Source of the DNA: Clostridiales bacterium
GTDB taxonomy: Bacteria > Bacillota > Clostridia > Saccharofermentanales > Saccharofermentanaceae
Direction: 5' to 3'
Length of the DNA stretch: 64,000 nt
NCBI GenBank assembly: GCA_017649645.1
Contig: JAGCGK010000042.1
Coordinates: 31,043-95,042 of the forward strand
Shown: piece after piece, positions 27,685 through 37,034 of the stretch
Numbering within the stretch: the stretch's first letter is position 1
Layout of the letters: every line of letters starts with the position of its first letter
Position numbers and translations under genes: made by a program
The notes under the pieces: model-generated
What the model was told of the DNA's origin: nothing
The model's input: only the letters and a program-made list of their open reading frames with translations
The model's database searches: none

Positions 27685-28959
27685 TCAGATCTGATCCAAA
27701 GCCTGTGAAAGATCAGCAATGATATCATCAGCATTTTCGATACCAACCGAGAAACGGATGAGATCAGGTGCGATACCTGCTTCACGGAGCTGATCATCGG
27801 TAAGCTGACGGTGTGTATGGCTTGCAGGATGCAAGAGACATGTATGAGCATCAGCAACGTGTGTAGCGATGATAGCAAGTTTCAAAGAATCCATGAACTT
27901 CTCCTGAGCATCACGATCGCCCTTGATACCGAAGCAAAGAACTCCGCATGATCCGTTCGGCAGATATTTCTGAGCCAGATCATAATACGGGCTGGACTTA
28001 AGACCAGGATAACTTACCCAATTAACCTTTGGATGATTTTCAAGGAATGTAGCAACCTTAAGAGCATTCTCACAGTGACGAGCGATACGTACATGCAAAG
28101 ACTCAAGTCCGGTATTTACATAGAAAGCGTTTTGAGGAGACTGGATGCAACCGAAATCTCTCATAAGCTGAGCTGTAGCCTTTGTGATATAGGCACCCTT
28201 ACCGAATGCTGTTGCATAAGTAAGACCGTGATAGGATTCATCAGGTGTTGTAAGACCCGGGAACTTATCAGCATTAGCCATCCAGTCGAAGTTACCGCTG
28301 TCGATGATAGCACCGCCGACCGAAATGCCGTGTCCGTCGATATACTTTGTAGTAGAATGAGTAACGATATCAACACCAAACTTAATAGGCTGACAGTTAA
28401 CAGGTGTTGCAAATGTGTTATCTACGATAAGTGGTACACCATGGCTGTGAGCCAGATGAGCGAACTTCTCAAAATCAAGAACAGTACATGTTGGATTAGT
28501 GATAGTCTCACCGAATACGCACTTTGTATTAGGCTTAAAGTATTTGGCAAGTTCCTCCTCAGGAAGATTCTGATCAACGAAAGTACACTCGATTCCCATC
28601 TTAGCCATTGTTACGCCGAAGAGATTATATGTTCCGCCGTAGATAGAAGATGAAGCTATAAAGTGATCGCCTGCCTCACAGATATTAAATACCGCAAAGA
28701 AGTTAGCAGCCTGGCCTGAAGATGTAAGCATTGCAGCAAATCCGCCTTCAAGTTCGCAAAGCTTAGCTGCAGCCATATCATTTGTAGGATTCTGAAGTCT
28801 TGTGTAGAAATATCCGGAATCTTCAAGATCGAATAATCTACCCATAGCTTCACTTGAACCGTACTTCCAAGTCGTGCTCTGCCAGATCGGCAATTGTCTC
28901 GGCTCACCGTTTTTCGGCGTATAGCCTGCCTGTACGCATTTTGTCTCAATGCTGCTCAT
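27685..28959 (-). CDS. metY: O-acetylhomoserine sulfhydrylase (aminocarboxypropyltransferase), Cys/Met PLP family
   Basis: A 424-residue PLP enzyme of the Cys/Met metabolism family that makes homocysteine from O-acetylhomoserine and sulfide. The PLP lysine is K205 in HSTTKYIDGHG. SSGQAA near 81 and the YTRLQNPT substrate block near 52 are present. Close relatives include cystathionine synthases and methionine gamma-lyase; length and motif wording favour MetY. The ATG at 28959 has GGAGG nine bases upstream; the in-frame TTG at 28965 is less likely. It follows tldE on the same strand by about 47 bases and may have its own extended -10 promoter. Confidence 0.88.
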   Translation of the reverse strand: MSSIETKCVQAGYTPKNGEPRQLPIWQSTTWKYGSSEAMGRLFDLEDSGYFYTRLQNPTNDMAAAKLCELEGGFAAMLTSSGQAANFFAVFNICEAGDHFIASSSIYGGTYNLFGVTMAKMGIECTFVDQNLPEEELAKYFKPNTKCVFGETITNPTCTVLDFEKFAHLAHSHGVPLIVDNTFATPVNCQPIKFGVDIVTHSTTKYIDGHGISVGGAIIDSGNFDWMANADKFPGLTTPDESYHGLTYATAFGKGAYITKATAQLMRDFGCIQSPQNAFYVNTGLESLHVRIARHCENALKVATFLENHPKVNWVSYPGLKSSPYYDLAQKYLPNGSCGVLCFGIKGDRDAQEKFMDSLKLAIIATHVADAHTCLLHPASHTHRQLTDDQLREAGIAPDLIRFSVGIENADDIIADLSQALDQI

Positions 28960-29000
28960 ATACAATTTCCTCCATAGATTTAACTGAAAAAACTTTTTTG

Positions 29001-29009
29001 ATTATATCA
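29001..29009 (-). promoter_or_regulatory. Extended -10 promoter for metY, overlapping the tldE stop
   Basis: Minus-strand TGATATAAT: the TG of the extended -10 is part of the TGA stop codon of the upstream gene. No good -35 is visible. Confidence 0.5.
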
Positions 29010-30356
29010 CTCTTCGCCTGATACTGATACATCTTTCACGATTATAGAAGGGCAGAACATCTCCCCTTTTCCGCCAGGGTAGGAAGTGAGATCATTACCT
29101 ACGGATGATATCTTTTTAAGGACATTAAAGAAGTTATCTGCCACGGTAATCTGTTCAACAGCACGATCGACTTTTCCATCCTTGATAAGGAATCCTTCGC
29201 AGAGCAAAGAGAAATCACCGCTGATCTCATTTACGCCTGCATGAAGTCCCGCAAGATCGGTAATGTAAAGTCCATCCCCTACTTCTTTACAAAGTTCATC
29301 AAAACTCTTATCACCGGGTTCAAGAACTACGTTAGTAGCTGAAATGGAGCCTCTGTAGCCATTTCCGGTAGACTTCTTCCCTTCTTTATGAGCTGTCTTA
29401 AGGTTATAAAGGGCAGTCTCGAAAACACCCTTGTTAATGAAGCATTTCTCATAGTTAAGAACACCCTCATCATCAAAGTAAGACTTGATAAGTGCTTTCT
29501 CATACATAGGAGATTCCTTAAAAGTTACGATATCAGAAGCTATCTTCTCCCCTTCTTTACCAGCAAGGAGCGATAATCCCTTCTGCATAGCATATGAGGA
29601 GAATACTCCGAAGAATGTGCTGAACATGGAGATAGTAGCTTCATTACCCAAAATGATGTCATATTGGCCTGATTTAATGGATTTAGCACCGAATTTACTG
29701 ACGAGTTTTTTCTTAAGGACTTCTACAAAAGCTTTCTCGTCAAACTTATCGATATCTTTTCCGTACCAGAAATGATCAGCTGTTTTGGTTACACCGTTCT
29801 CTTCGGCTCTCGCTTCAGCAATTATGGTTATCGAATCTGATTCTCTGAAAAGATCGAGACCCTTAGAATTATTAAGAAGGAAAACACCTGTGGAACAAGC
29901 AACTGAAAGATAGTCTACATCCTTGATCCTGGAATCTGATGCAAGGATAGTTTTCTCCAGTGACAGTCCGAGATTTTTAAAGTTCTCATAGTTGTTCTTA
30001 TGATAGTTTCCGCTCAAAAGATCAGCTTTAAGAACGCTGTTATCAGGATCGCAGTAGAAGAAATCCTCATCTTCATCATCCAAAACTTCTGCGTTTGTTT
30101 TCGCTTCCGACAAAAGGAAACTTATACCGTCATCATTGATGTCTGTAGTTGAAGCTGATCCCATCTGACCATTGAGCTTGCCCCTGAAGGAGATTGCCTG
30201 ATCATTACTGTTTTCGAAGCTGCTTACTTCACCATGAAGTATATCAAGTCCCATGGATGAACCGCCTGCAAAGCAGACCTCACACTCTTCGAAATCATAT
30301 GATTTCGATTGGGACATAACTTTTTTCATAAACTCTTTTGCATTATTAATATCCAT
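29007..30356 (-). CDS. TldE/PmbA-like subunit of the TldD-TldE metalloprotease
   Basis: A 449-residue protein of the TldD/PmbA superfamily without the HExxxH zinc motif, as expected for the TldE (PmbA) half. In Escherichia coli TldD and TldE form a heterodimer that degrades unfolded peptides and matures microcin B17 and C-terminally processed peptides. Family features include an N-terminal beta region (FEECEVCFAGGSSMGLDILHG is the landmark up to residue 41) and the late GLHAGVNEISGDFSLLCEGFLI block. AAGGAGGTG precedes the ATG. The gene starts 15 bases after tldD, consistent with an operon. Confidence 0.85.
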   Translation of the reverse strand: MDINNAKEFMKKVMSQSKSYDFEECEVCFAGGSSMGLDILHGEVSSFENSNDQAISFRGKLNGQMGSASTTDINDDGISFLLSEAKTNAEVLDDEDEDFFYCDPDNSVLKADLLSGNYHKNNYENFKNLGLSLEKTILASDSRIKDVDYLSVACSTGVFLLNNSKGLDLFRESDSITIIAEARAEENGVTKTADHFWYGKDIDKFDEKAFVEVLKKKLVSKFGAKSIKSGQYDIILGNEATISMFSTFFGVFSSYAMQKGLSLLAGKEGEKIASDIVTFKESPMYEKALIKSYFDDEGVLNYEKCFINKGVFETALYNLKTAHKEGKKSTGNGYRGSISATNVVLEPGDKSFDELCKEVGDGLYITDLAGLHAGVNEISGDFSLLCEGFLIKDGKVDRAVEQITVADNFFNVLKKISSVGNDLTSYPGGKGEMFCPSIIVKDVSVSGEE

Positions 30357-30371
30357 CAGTACGGCACCTCC

Positions 30372-31754
30372 TTAATCTCTTCCGCCGACGATCATTGAAG
30401 ATACTCTGATAGTCGGTTGTCCGACATTTACCGGAACGCCGCCCGAGAGCGAACCGCAGACACCTGCGGAATGCATAAGATCGTTTCCGACTCTGTCGAT
30501 ATTCATAAGGACTTCGCCACCTTTACCTATAAGCGTAGCACCGCGAACAGGCTCAGCGATCTGACCGTTTCTGATCATATAACCTTCTGTAACAGCAAAG
30601 TTGAATTCACCGGTTGCAGTATCAACTGAACCGCCGCCCATCTTAGCAGCATAAAGACCGTACTCGGTATCGGAAATGATATCCTTAGGATTGTCTTCGC
30701 CGTTCTCGATATAGGTGTTACTCATTCTGGATGTCGGAGCATAGGTATAATCCTGACGACGTGAGCAGCCTGTAGGCTTCATTCCCATACGGCGTGAACC
30801 GAGTTCATCAACAAGATAACCTACGCAGATACCGTCTTTGATGAGCTGGAGATCTGATGATTCATTACCTTCGTCATCATAGTTATATGAACCCCACTCG
30901 CCTTCAAGACGGGCATTGTCTTTTGCAGAGACAACAGTGTTGGCGATCTGCTTTCCGAGTTTATCAGTAAAGCAGGAAGCCTTGATTCCTACTGAAGTAG
31001 CCTCAAGAGCGTGACCGCAGGCCTCATGGAAGATAACTCCGCCAAAGCCGTTGCCGATAACTACTGGCATCTTACCGGAAGGAGCATAACCGCATGTTGC
31101 CATTCTGATCGCAGACTCACAGCACTCTGTAGCCTTGTCAATAATAGGATAATTCTCGATGAAACTGTAGCCGAGTCTGGTTCCAGGGCTAACGCTTCCT
31201 GTCTGCTTCTCATCGCCGTTTGTAGCTACTACAGAAAGAGTCAGTCTGAGCCTTTCGGAAGTCTCACCGATATTAACGCCTCTGGTATTTACGACTCTGA
31301 TCTTTCTTTCGCCGACAGCGATCGAACCTGTTGTCTGTGTGATCATCGGATCAAAGTTAGATGCGTGATCCAGGCCTTTTCGAAGAAAATCAACATAGTC
31401 TTTCTTGGTTTTCGAGAAAGATGAGGTCGTAAGATAAGCCTGGTTGTAATACTTAAGCTTATCCATGAGTTCCATCTTGGCGCCTTCACCTGCATTAACG
31501 GCCAAAGAAGCTTCTGAAGCAAGTTTGATCAATGCATCAACGTCGAAATCATTGGAGAAAACATAAACCGAATTAACTCCGGACATTACTCTGATACCGA
31601 TTCCGCGCTCAATAGATGAACCTGCTTTTATAACCTTGTTATTCAGGAGATTAACGGAACTTCTTTTGGTGTCTTCGATGAAAACTTCTGCGAAATCAGC
31701 TTTTTTGCCTAGCGCAGCTTCAAGGATCAATGAAATATTGTTATCACTTAACAT
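30372..31754 (-). CDS. tldD: TldD-like zinc metalloprotease catalytic subunit
   Basis: A 460-residue peptidase U62 family protein. The zinc-binding motif is H243-E244-x3-H248 (FHEACGHALE), and the conserved TldD C-terminal region RGATLIGKG...GSLSGGVPVNVGQPTIRV is present. It should combine with the downstream TldE-like protein into a cytoplasmic protease. The ATG at 31754 is chosen: AAGAGG lies six bases upstream, whereas ATG at 31760 directly abuts it. An extended -10 promoter lies upstream. No precursor peptide or RiPP gene is visible nearby, so the partner substrate is unknown. Confidence 0.88.
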   Translation of the reverse strand: MLSDNNISLILEAALGKKADFAEVFIEDTKRSSVNLLNNKVIKAGSSIERGIGIRVMSGVNSVYVFSNDFDVDALIKLASEASLAVNAGEGAKMELMDKLKYYNQAYLTTSSFSKTKKDYVDFLRKGLDHASNFDPMITQTTGSIAVGERKIRVVNTRGVNIGETSERLRLTLSVVATNGDEKQTGSVSPGTRLGYSFIENYPIIDKATECCESAIRMATCGYAPSGKMPVVIGNGFGGVIFHEACGHALEATSVGIKASCFTDKLGKQIANTVVSAKDNARLEGEWGSYNYDDEGNESSDLQLIKDGICVGYLVDELGSRRMGMKPTGCSRRQDYTYAPTSRMSNTYIENGEDNPKDIISDTEYGLYAAKMGGGSVDTATGEFNFAVTEGYMIRNGQIAEPVRGATLIGKGGEVLMNIDRVGNDLMHSAGVCGSLSGGVPVNVGQPTIRVSSMIVGGRD

Positions 31755-31788
31755 ATCCATCCTCTTTTCTATAAATATTCTATTGGAG

Positions 31789-31797
31789 ATTATATCA
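31789..31797 (-). promoter_or_regulatory. Extended -10 promoter of tldD-tldE
   Basis: Minus-strand TGATATAAT about 35 bases before the tldD start; the same nonamer precedes metY and araC. Confidence 0.55.
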
Positions 31798-31800
31798 CAA

Positions 31801-32661
31801 TCAGGAATTCTTCCTCTTGTTGCAATTCTGTCTGTAAACACGCGGAGAACAACCTAGTTGCTCTTTGAAAACCCTGTTAAATGCGGTTATAGACTGAAAT
31901 CCGGATTGGAATGCACATTCAGTAATAGATATAGACTCATCAGCCAACAGACCGCTCGCCTTATTGATCCTCAGATGTGCTATATAAGTAGTAAGATTAT
32001 TCTTCAAATACTTCTTGAAAAGTCTGGAGAAATAATAAGGACTCAGACCAACATATTCAGCAACGTCAGTCTGGGTGATACTCTCGCAGAAATGCTCGTC
32101 GATATATGTCAAAGCAGCCTTTATGTGCTTTCTGTCTGATGCTGACTCGATATTGGCAACACGACTGTCACTTTGCTCTCTCATGATATGTTCTGCTATA
32201 AGAATAAATATCTCAAGCATCTTGGCTTTGCACTTTGATTCACTGAAATCTGAAATATTATCATAGCAGTCTCTTATCTCGAACATCCGCTGAGCAATGT
32301 TCTCAGCAAGTCTCGGATACATCTTTGAATCGATCTTATGACAGCTTTTCAGCATCTCGTAATGAGATACGAGATCCAGATTGTTTTCGATAAGTGTATG
32401 TGTGAAATGAACCAACAATGATGAATTATGCGGAACATATATGGATTCATGTACTTCGTTAGGCCATACAAGAAGGATATCATTCTTGTTTAATATGATA
32501 TCTTCGCCTTCAACTCTGTATTTACAGTTATCATTGAGCGCAAGCGTAAACTCACCCGCAGAATGATAATGCGGATCATATTTAGTCATTAACCATCGGT
32601 AATTTACAGATATTCCTCTGACGGTTCTAAATAGTAATTGATCTTTGTTCGGCTTAACCAT
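31801..32661 (-). CDS. AraC family transcriptional regulator
   Basis: A 286-residue regulator. The N-terminal cupin-like sensing domain (about 20-100; HYHSAGEFTLAL and ILLVWPNEVHES) is followed by an AraC-type double helix-turn-helix at about 185-280, with the signatures YVGLSPYYFSRLFKKYL and CAFQSGFQSITAFNRVFKEQLGCSPRVYR. It likely senses a small sugar or metabolite. It lies just upstream of tldD and on the same strand, so these genes or the adjacent acyl-CoA synthetase are candidate targets. Confidence 0.88.
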   Translation of the reverse strand: MVKPNKDQLLFRTVRGISVNYRWLMTKYDPHYHSAGEFTLALNDNCKYRVEGEDIILNKNDILLVWPNEVHESIYVPHNSSLLVHFTHTLIENNLDLVSHYEMLKSCHKIDSKMYPRLAENIAQRMFEIRDCYDNISDFSESKCKAKMLEIFILIAEHIMREQSDSRVANIESASDRKHIKAALTYIDEHFCESITQTDVAEYVGLSPYYFSRLFKKYLKNNLTTYIAHLRINKASGLLADESISITECAFQSGFQSITAFNRVFKEQLGCSPRVYRQNCNKRKNS

Positions 32662-32690
32662 GAATGCATAATAGCAAAAATCGGTTAGAA

Positions 32691-32699
32691 ATTATATCA
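32691..32699 (-). promoter_or_regulatory. Extended -10 promoter of the araC-type gene
   Basis: Minus-strand TGATATAAT about 30 bases before the start codon; no convincing -35. Confidence 0.5.
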
Positions 32700-32785
32700 A
32701 ATTCGCTAATTTTTTATATTTTTTATCTTAATGTATATATAGAATAACTTTGTAAAAGATATGGCTTTTACAAAGGGAAGAAAAT

Positions 32786-32815
32786 AAAAAATGCCGTCAT
32801 AGACGGCATTTTTTA
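32786..32815 (-). terminator. Terminator of the acyl-CoA synthetase gene
   Basis: ATGCCGTC-TAT-GACGGCAT (minus strand) inside A and T runs, 20 bases past the stop at 32835. Confidence 0.88.
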
Positions 32816-32834
32816 TTGTTTTATTGTCATTAAA

Positions 32835-34535
32835 TTAATAACGTTTGATCTTCCTGGAAGTGTTCTTTTCAAATTCTTCCTTACGATATACAGTTTTCTT
32901 GATCTTCTTATAATTGATCAATTTCTCGTTAACTTCATCACAAATCGATTCAAGCAACTTCTGTACATCATCATCGCTCGGGTTAGCACCAAGCTTAGCT
33001 TCAACCTCTTCCATATTCGGGAAGATAGTAGCAGTGATTATGACATCATCTTTTCTGTCGTCATGGACACCAGTTACTACACTTTCCTGAACGATAGGAT
33101 TCTGTGCCAAAAGGTATTCGATCTCCTCAGGGAAAACATTCTTACCATTTTTAGCTATTATGACGTTCTTCTTACGGCCTGTGATAATACAGAATCCGTC
33201 CTTATCGATATAACCCAAGTCACCGGTATGATAGAATCCTTCACTATCAAGTGCAGCCTTAGTAGCTTCTTCGTTCTTGTAGTAGCCGAGGAAGACATTC
33301 TCTCCTCTTCCTGCAAATTCACCGATACCGTCTTCATCAGGATCAAGGATCTTGATCTCACATCCCGGAAGCGGAAGACCAGCGGCATTATTCTTATAAG
33401 TAACATCGCGGTTAAGAGCCAGGATAGGTGCACATTCAGTAAGACCGTAGCCCTGAATGGAATGAATACCGATATCCTGGAAGAACTGTAAGATCTCAGG
33501 ATTGATCGGTGCACCGCCTACGATAAGAAGTCTCAACCTGCCGCCGAAAGTCTCATGGATATCCTTAAAGAGCTTACGTCTTATGTCGATACCGATCTTA
33601 CGAAGACCATTGGAGAGCTTACGACCGGTATTGAACTTCTTAAGGAGCTTAGGATCCGCATTGAGCTTCTTCCAGATAGCCTTGTAGAACATCTCAGCCA
33701 TAGCAGGAACCATAAGGATACATGTAGGCTTACACTCTTTTATATTTGTAGTGATATATCTGAGACCCTCGCAAACAGCAAGAGTTGAGCCTCTGTATAC
33801 CTGACCTAAGAATCCGCAGGTACATTCATATGTATGATGTAACGGAAGTACGGACATAAATACGTCTTTAGGATCGATATAACAGAAAGAATACATGGAC
33901 ATAAGGTTCTTACATATATTCTTCTGGCAGAGCATAACTGCCTTTGATTTAGCCGTTGTACCGGAAGTAAAAAGAAGGATCGTCATCTCCTCAGGATCGA
34001 TGGTCGTATCGATAAAAGTCTTATCTCCTGACGCGATAAGATCTGTACCCTTCTTAACTACATCCCAGAAATATGAATACTTCGGGTCGTCGAGCTTATC
34101 CATACAGATGTAGTGCTTAACCGAAGGAACCTTTCCGTATACAGCTTCAACAGCTTCAAGCTTAACCTTGGAAAAGATAAGGATCTCGACATCTGCTCTC
34201 TCGAGCATGCTCTCTATTTCCTCTGCTGGTAATTCCTTATCAAGAGGAACAACACAACCTGTTCCGTTTGTAACGGCAAGATAGGAAACGAACCATTCGT
34301 ATCTGGTCTCACCCAATACGGCTACCTTGGCACCCTTATTGACTAATGTCATGAGACCTGTTCCGAGTCCGTCTATATCCTTATCATATTTGTCAGGCAT
34401 GATAGGGACATATTCCCCACCCTTCTGCTCTTTAACCAAAAAACACGGGTTTTCAGGATGATCCTTAACTCTCTTTTTAATAAGTTCACGAAGATCTTTT
34501 ATCTGAGTTACTTCATATAAAGGCTTTTCCTTCAT
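32835..34535 (-). CDS. Long-chain acyl-CoA synthetase (AMP-binding, FadD15-like)
   Basis: A 566-residue ANL-superfamily enzyme that activates fatty acids with ATP and CoA. Motifs are LLFTSGTTAKSKAVML (AMP-binding P-loop), SIQGYGLTECAP, YHTGDLGYID with the hinge, GRKKNVII and the C-terminal NTSRKIKRY lysine region. The P-loop variant (TAKSKAV) and the length resemble the bacterial long-chain FACS branch. No signal peptide is present, so it acts in the cytoplasm or at the inner membrane. It is one of three adenylating ligases in the window. AGGAGG precedes the ATG; a terminator follows. Confidence 0.87.
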   Translation of the reverse strand: MKEKPLYEVTQIKDLRELIKKRVKDHPENPCFLVKEQKGGEYVPIMPDKYDKDIDGLGTGLMTLVNKGAKVAVLGETRYEWFVSYLAVTNGTGCVVPLDKELPAEEIESMLERADVEILIFSKVKLEAVEAVYGKVPSVKHYICMDKLDDPKYSYFWDVVKKGTDLIASGDKTFIDTTIDPEEMTILLFTSGTTAKSKAVMLCQKNICKNLMSMYSFCYIDPKDVFMSVLPLHHTYECTCGFLGQVYRGSTLAVCEGLRYITTNIKECKPTCILMVPAMAEMFYKAIWKKLNADPKLLKKFNTGRKLSNGLRKIGIDIRRKLFKDIHETFGGRLRLLIVGGAPINPEILQFFQDIGIHSIQGYGLTECAPILALNRDVTYKNNAAGLPLPGCEIKILDPDEDGIGEFAGRGENVFLGYYKNEEATKAALDSEGFYHTGDLGYIDKDGFCIITGRKKNVIIAKNGKNVFPEEIEYLLAQNPIVQESVVTGVHDDRKDDVIITATIFPNMEEVEAKLGANPSDDDVQKLLESICDEVNEKLINYKKIKKTVYRKEEFEKNTSRKIKRY

Positions 34536-34650
34536 ACAAACCTCCTAATATGTATATCTTTTATCAATATACCATAATGACATGAAGTGCAAAGTATAAG
34601 ATGATATTTGTCACAAAAAGTTTATTTCTTCTCTCTTTTCCTAACCTACA

Positions 34651-35505
34651 TCAGCTCACAGCTGCATTACTGTCGAGGAATGGCGAATACATCATGATCG
34701 CAGAATTATGGATAAGATGTTCATCTGAGATCAGATTATCTTCCAGATCATACTTTAACTGATAAAGATCATTATGTCTGGTAAAGCCGCCCCAGTATTC
34801 ACTACGCATCTCATGATCACGCTCTACTATATCGAATCTGTATAAAGGTTCACTGTTGACCCTGATCTCACCTTCAAGATACTCCTCGCTGACATTAACG
34901 AAGATCTGGAATGTATCCTGAGTGTCATTTTTGAGCATAAGATCACCGTAAGGATAGAAACATGTAGCTCCGCTTCCAAATGGTTGAGTCCTGTTGGAAT
35001 CAGGGAAAACATCATAACCGTGACGGTGACGTTCAATAACTGTAAGAGGTGTATGGATGGCCATCCAGAAAATAAGATTGGATAGCTGACAAAGACCGCC
35101 GCCGACACCGGGTCTGACGGTTCCGTTAACAAGGACCATTCCTTCTTTATAGCCTTTGCGTTTGCTTGGATTTCCGATAAGTTTCCAGTAACTGAATATC
35201 TCACCCGGACGGATTACGATACCGTTGATCTTTTTCGTAGCAATCTTAAGATTTGTGATCTTGTTGATCTGGAGATACATATCTGCATCTTTAAGGTCGC
35301 GGATCAAAGGAGTTTTGTGAGAAAAGTATTGATAGTAAAGATCTTCTTCGGTTATTTTTGTCGCAAAAGATCTATTTAATTTCAACCAAAGGAGTCTGCG
35401 TTTTGTTCCATAGAAAAGTTTGCCTGCCCACAGGCGAAGATCCGACCTCTCGATCGGCTTAACGGATATCTCAGGAATACGTAAAGTACCAGTGCTCATT
35501 AACAT
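34651..35505 (-). CDS. VanW family protein
   Basis: A 284-residue protein with the VanW domain, first seen as an accessory gene of vanB glycopeptide-resistance clusters. Landmarks are VIRPGEIFSYWKLIGNPSKRKGY and GVGGGLCQLSNLIFW, followed by RHGYDVFP. Its biochemical role is unresolved, and most chromosomal VanW genes have no link to vancomycin resistance; none of the vanHAX genes is here. There is no clear signal peptide. The ATG at 35505 follows AAGGA by six bases. It is a single gene between the pyr operon end and the acyl-CoA synthetase. Confidence 0.85.
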   Translation of the reverse strand: MLMSTGTLRIPEISVKPIERSDLRLWAGKLFYGTKRRLLWLKLNRSFATKITEEDLYYQYFSHKTPLIRDLKDADMYLQINKITNLKIATKKINGIVIRPGEIFSYWKLIGNPSKRKGYKEGMVLVNGTVRPGVGGGLCQLSNLIFWMAIHTPLTVIERHRHGYDVFPDSNRTQPFGSGATCFYPYGDLMLKNDTQDTFQIFVNVSEEYLEGEIRVNSEPLYRFDIVERDHEMRSEYWGGFTRHNDLYQLKYDLEDNLISDEHLIHNSAIMMYSPFLDSNAAVS

Positions 35506-35562
35506 CAAACATCCTTAGTTATTCGCACTATCCCGCTGCGTAAACGGATTATAGCACGGGTA

Positions 35563-36165
35563 TCAGTTCAATGTATAGCCCTTGAGCTCACTTCTCAAAT
35601 TTTTATAATTTGGACAATATAATTCGACCAGATTCCAGAATGCAGGCTTATGATGCATATGGATCAGATGGGCATGTTCATGCACCAGAACATAGAAAAG
35701 CTGATCGTCAGTCAGATAACTACAATATGCAGAGATCGATATGACATGTTCATTGGTGCAGCGGCCCCAATAGGATTTGCTGTAAGATACTTTGTACTGA
35801 CTGGCTCTCGGGCCGTCATAATACTTAAGAAGCTCTTCACAACGGTCAAGGAGTTTCTTCTTAAAAGCAGGACTTCTGGAGTCGGAAGGCAATGTAATAG
35901 GCGTCCTCTCGTCTCTCTTGTTCAGCCATTTTTCGAAAAGAGGAGCCTTCGACATCATGAATTCATGGACCTTCTTTTGCGGGATCCTGGAATCAGCCTT
36001 GACGTTGAACTTCCTGTCATTAGGTGAAAAAGTTACTCTTATTCCGGCTTTGTACTTTTCATAATATTCCAGATCATATGAGACACCGATCTCAGGAATG
36101 ACATAAGTCATCACCGGGATCGGCGCTCTTTTGGATCTTTGTTGTTTACGGCCTCGCTTAAACAC
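35563..36165 (-). CDS. YgjP/SprT-like zinc metallopeptidase (DUF45)
   Basis: About 200 residues with the YgjP-like domain. HEHAHLIHMHHKPAFW carries HExxH, and the upstream SKSYWGRCTNEHVISISAY block is typical of this metal-dependent hydrolase family. The substrate is unknown. The start is uncertain: a GTG at 36165 has AAGGG eight bases upstream and overlaps the preceding pyrE-like gene by eight bases, while an ATG at 36111 lacks a good ribosome site. It is the last gene of the pyr transcription unit by position, without an obvious pyrimidine role. Confidence 0.78.
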   Translation of the reverse strand: MFKRGRKQQRSKRAPIPVMTYVIPEIGVSYDLEYYEKYKAGIRVTFSPNDRKFNVKADSRIPQKKVHEFMMSKAPLFEKWLNKRDERTPITLPSDSRSPAFKKKLLDRCEELLKYYDGPRASQYKVSYSKSYWGRCTNEHVISISAYCSYLTDDQLFYVLVHEHAHLIHMHHKPAFWNLVELYCPNYKNLRSELKGYTLN

Positions 36166-37012
36166 TTGCGAAGCCCTTTGAGATAGCAAGCTCAGCTCTT
36201 TCCTTAGCTTTGCCGCCGAGAGCGATCTGCTCTTTGATGAAATTCGGATGATCTTTAAGGAATGAAGCCATGTAATCAGACGGATTATCAAGGAACTTCA
36301 TCGTAAGATCATACTGCTGCTGATTGATGGCGCCAAGCTCGATAGCCTCATCGAAAAGGCTCTTGTCGATGCCCGCAAATGTTGTCATTGAAACACCGAG
36401 TTCCTTAAGGTTAGCTTCACCGTTCTGATGTCTGTCTATAACAGCTACGGTATCTGTGATATCACTGCCGAGGCCTCTGATAGCAGGGATCCATGCGCGT
36501 ACATATGAAGATGCTTCAGTTATAAGGTCAGCAACATGGATCGCCTTGAGGCCCTTAAGATCTACATCAGATGTATTCTTGGTGATCTCGAAGTTCTCCG
36601 TTGAATATACTGTGCTGCCATCCTTGAAGATAGAAAGGTGCGGCTTAGCAAGGAAGTATGAAGGAAGGATCGAGAAGAAGAAATCTCTTCTCTCGCCGCC
36701 CGAGATGTAATCAAATTCATACTCGGAAAGCTTCTGAGTAATGAGATCAGTGATCATCTTAAATGTCTCAGATTCCTCGTAGATCTTAAGAAGGTCAAGG
36801 AAGATCTTCTTAGGGAAACTAGTCTTATCTTCCGCAATGTAAGTCTCGATCTTCTTAAGGATATCGTTTGCAGTAGCCTCATCTCTGATGATGAAATGAG
36901 TATTGATGTAGAAAGGTCCGAGAGTACCTGATGTATACCAGAATGGTGTCTCCTCAGGAGCAACGCGAACTGCATTCGTCTTAAAAAGTGCTTCGATTAC
37001 TTGATTTGCCAT
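36158..37012 (-). CDS. Orotate phosphoribosyltransferase-like protein
   Basis: A 284-residue protein in the pyrE position of the pyr operon. It contains a phosphoribosyltransferase-like core: TSGTLGPFYINTHFII resembles the orotate-site region, and ISGGERRDFFFSILPSYFLAKPHLSIFKDG the PRPP flap region. At the place where orthodox PyrE has the acidic PRPP loop (EDVxTTGxS-like) this protein reads VADLITEASSY, and a separate VAVIDRHQNGEANL follows. It is also longer than usual (about 200-230 residues). Conversion of orotate to OMP is inferred mainly from context, because no other pyrE is in the operon. Confidence 0.65.
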   Translation of the reverse strand: MANQVIEALFKTNAVRVAPEETPFWYTSGTLGPFYINTHFIIRDEATANDILKKIETYIAEDKTSFPKKIFLDLLKIYEESETFKMITDLITQKLSEYEFDYISGGERRDFFFSILPSYFLAKPHLSIFKDGSTVYSTENFEITKNTSDVDLKGLKAIHVADLITEASSYVRAWIPAIRGLGSDITDTVAVIDRHQNGEANLKELGVSMTTFAGIDKSLFDEAIELGAINQQQYDLTMKFLDNPSDYMASFLKDHPNFIKEQIALGGKAKERAELAISKGFASV

Positions 37013-37034
37013 TATTTATCACCTCGTTAATTTA

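Noticed and set aside
34651-35505. The VanW protein as evidence of a vancomycin resistance cluster.
   Set aside because: No vanH, vanA/B ligase, vanX or two-component genes are near; VanW domains are widespread on chromosomes.
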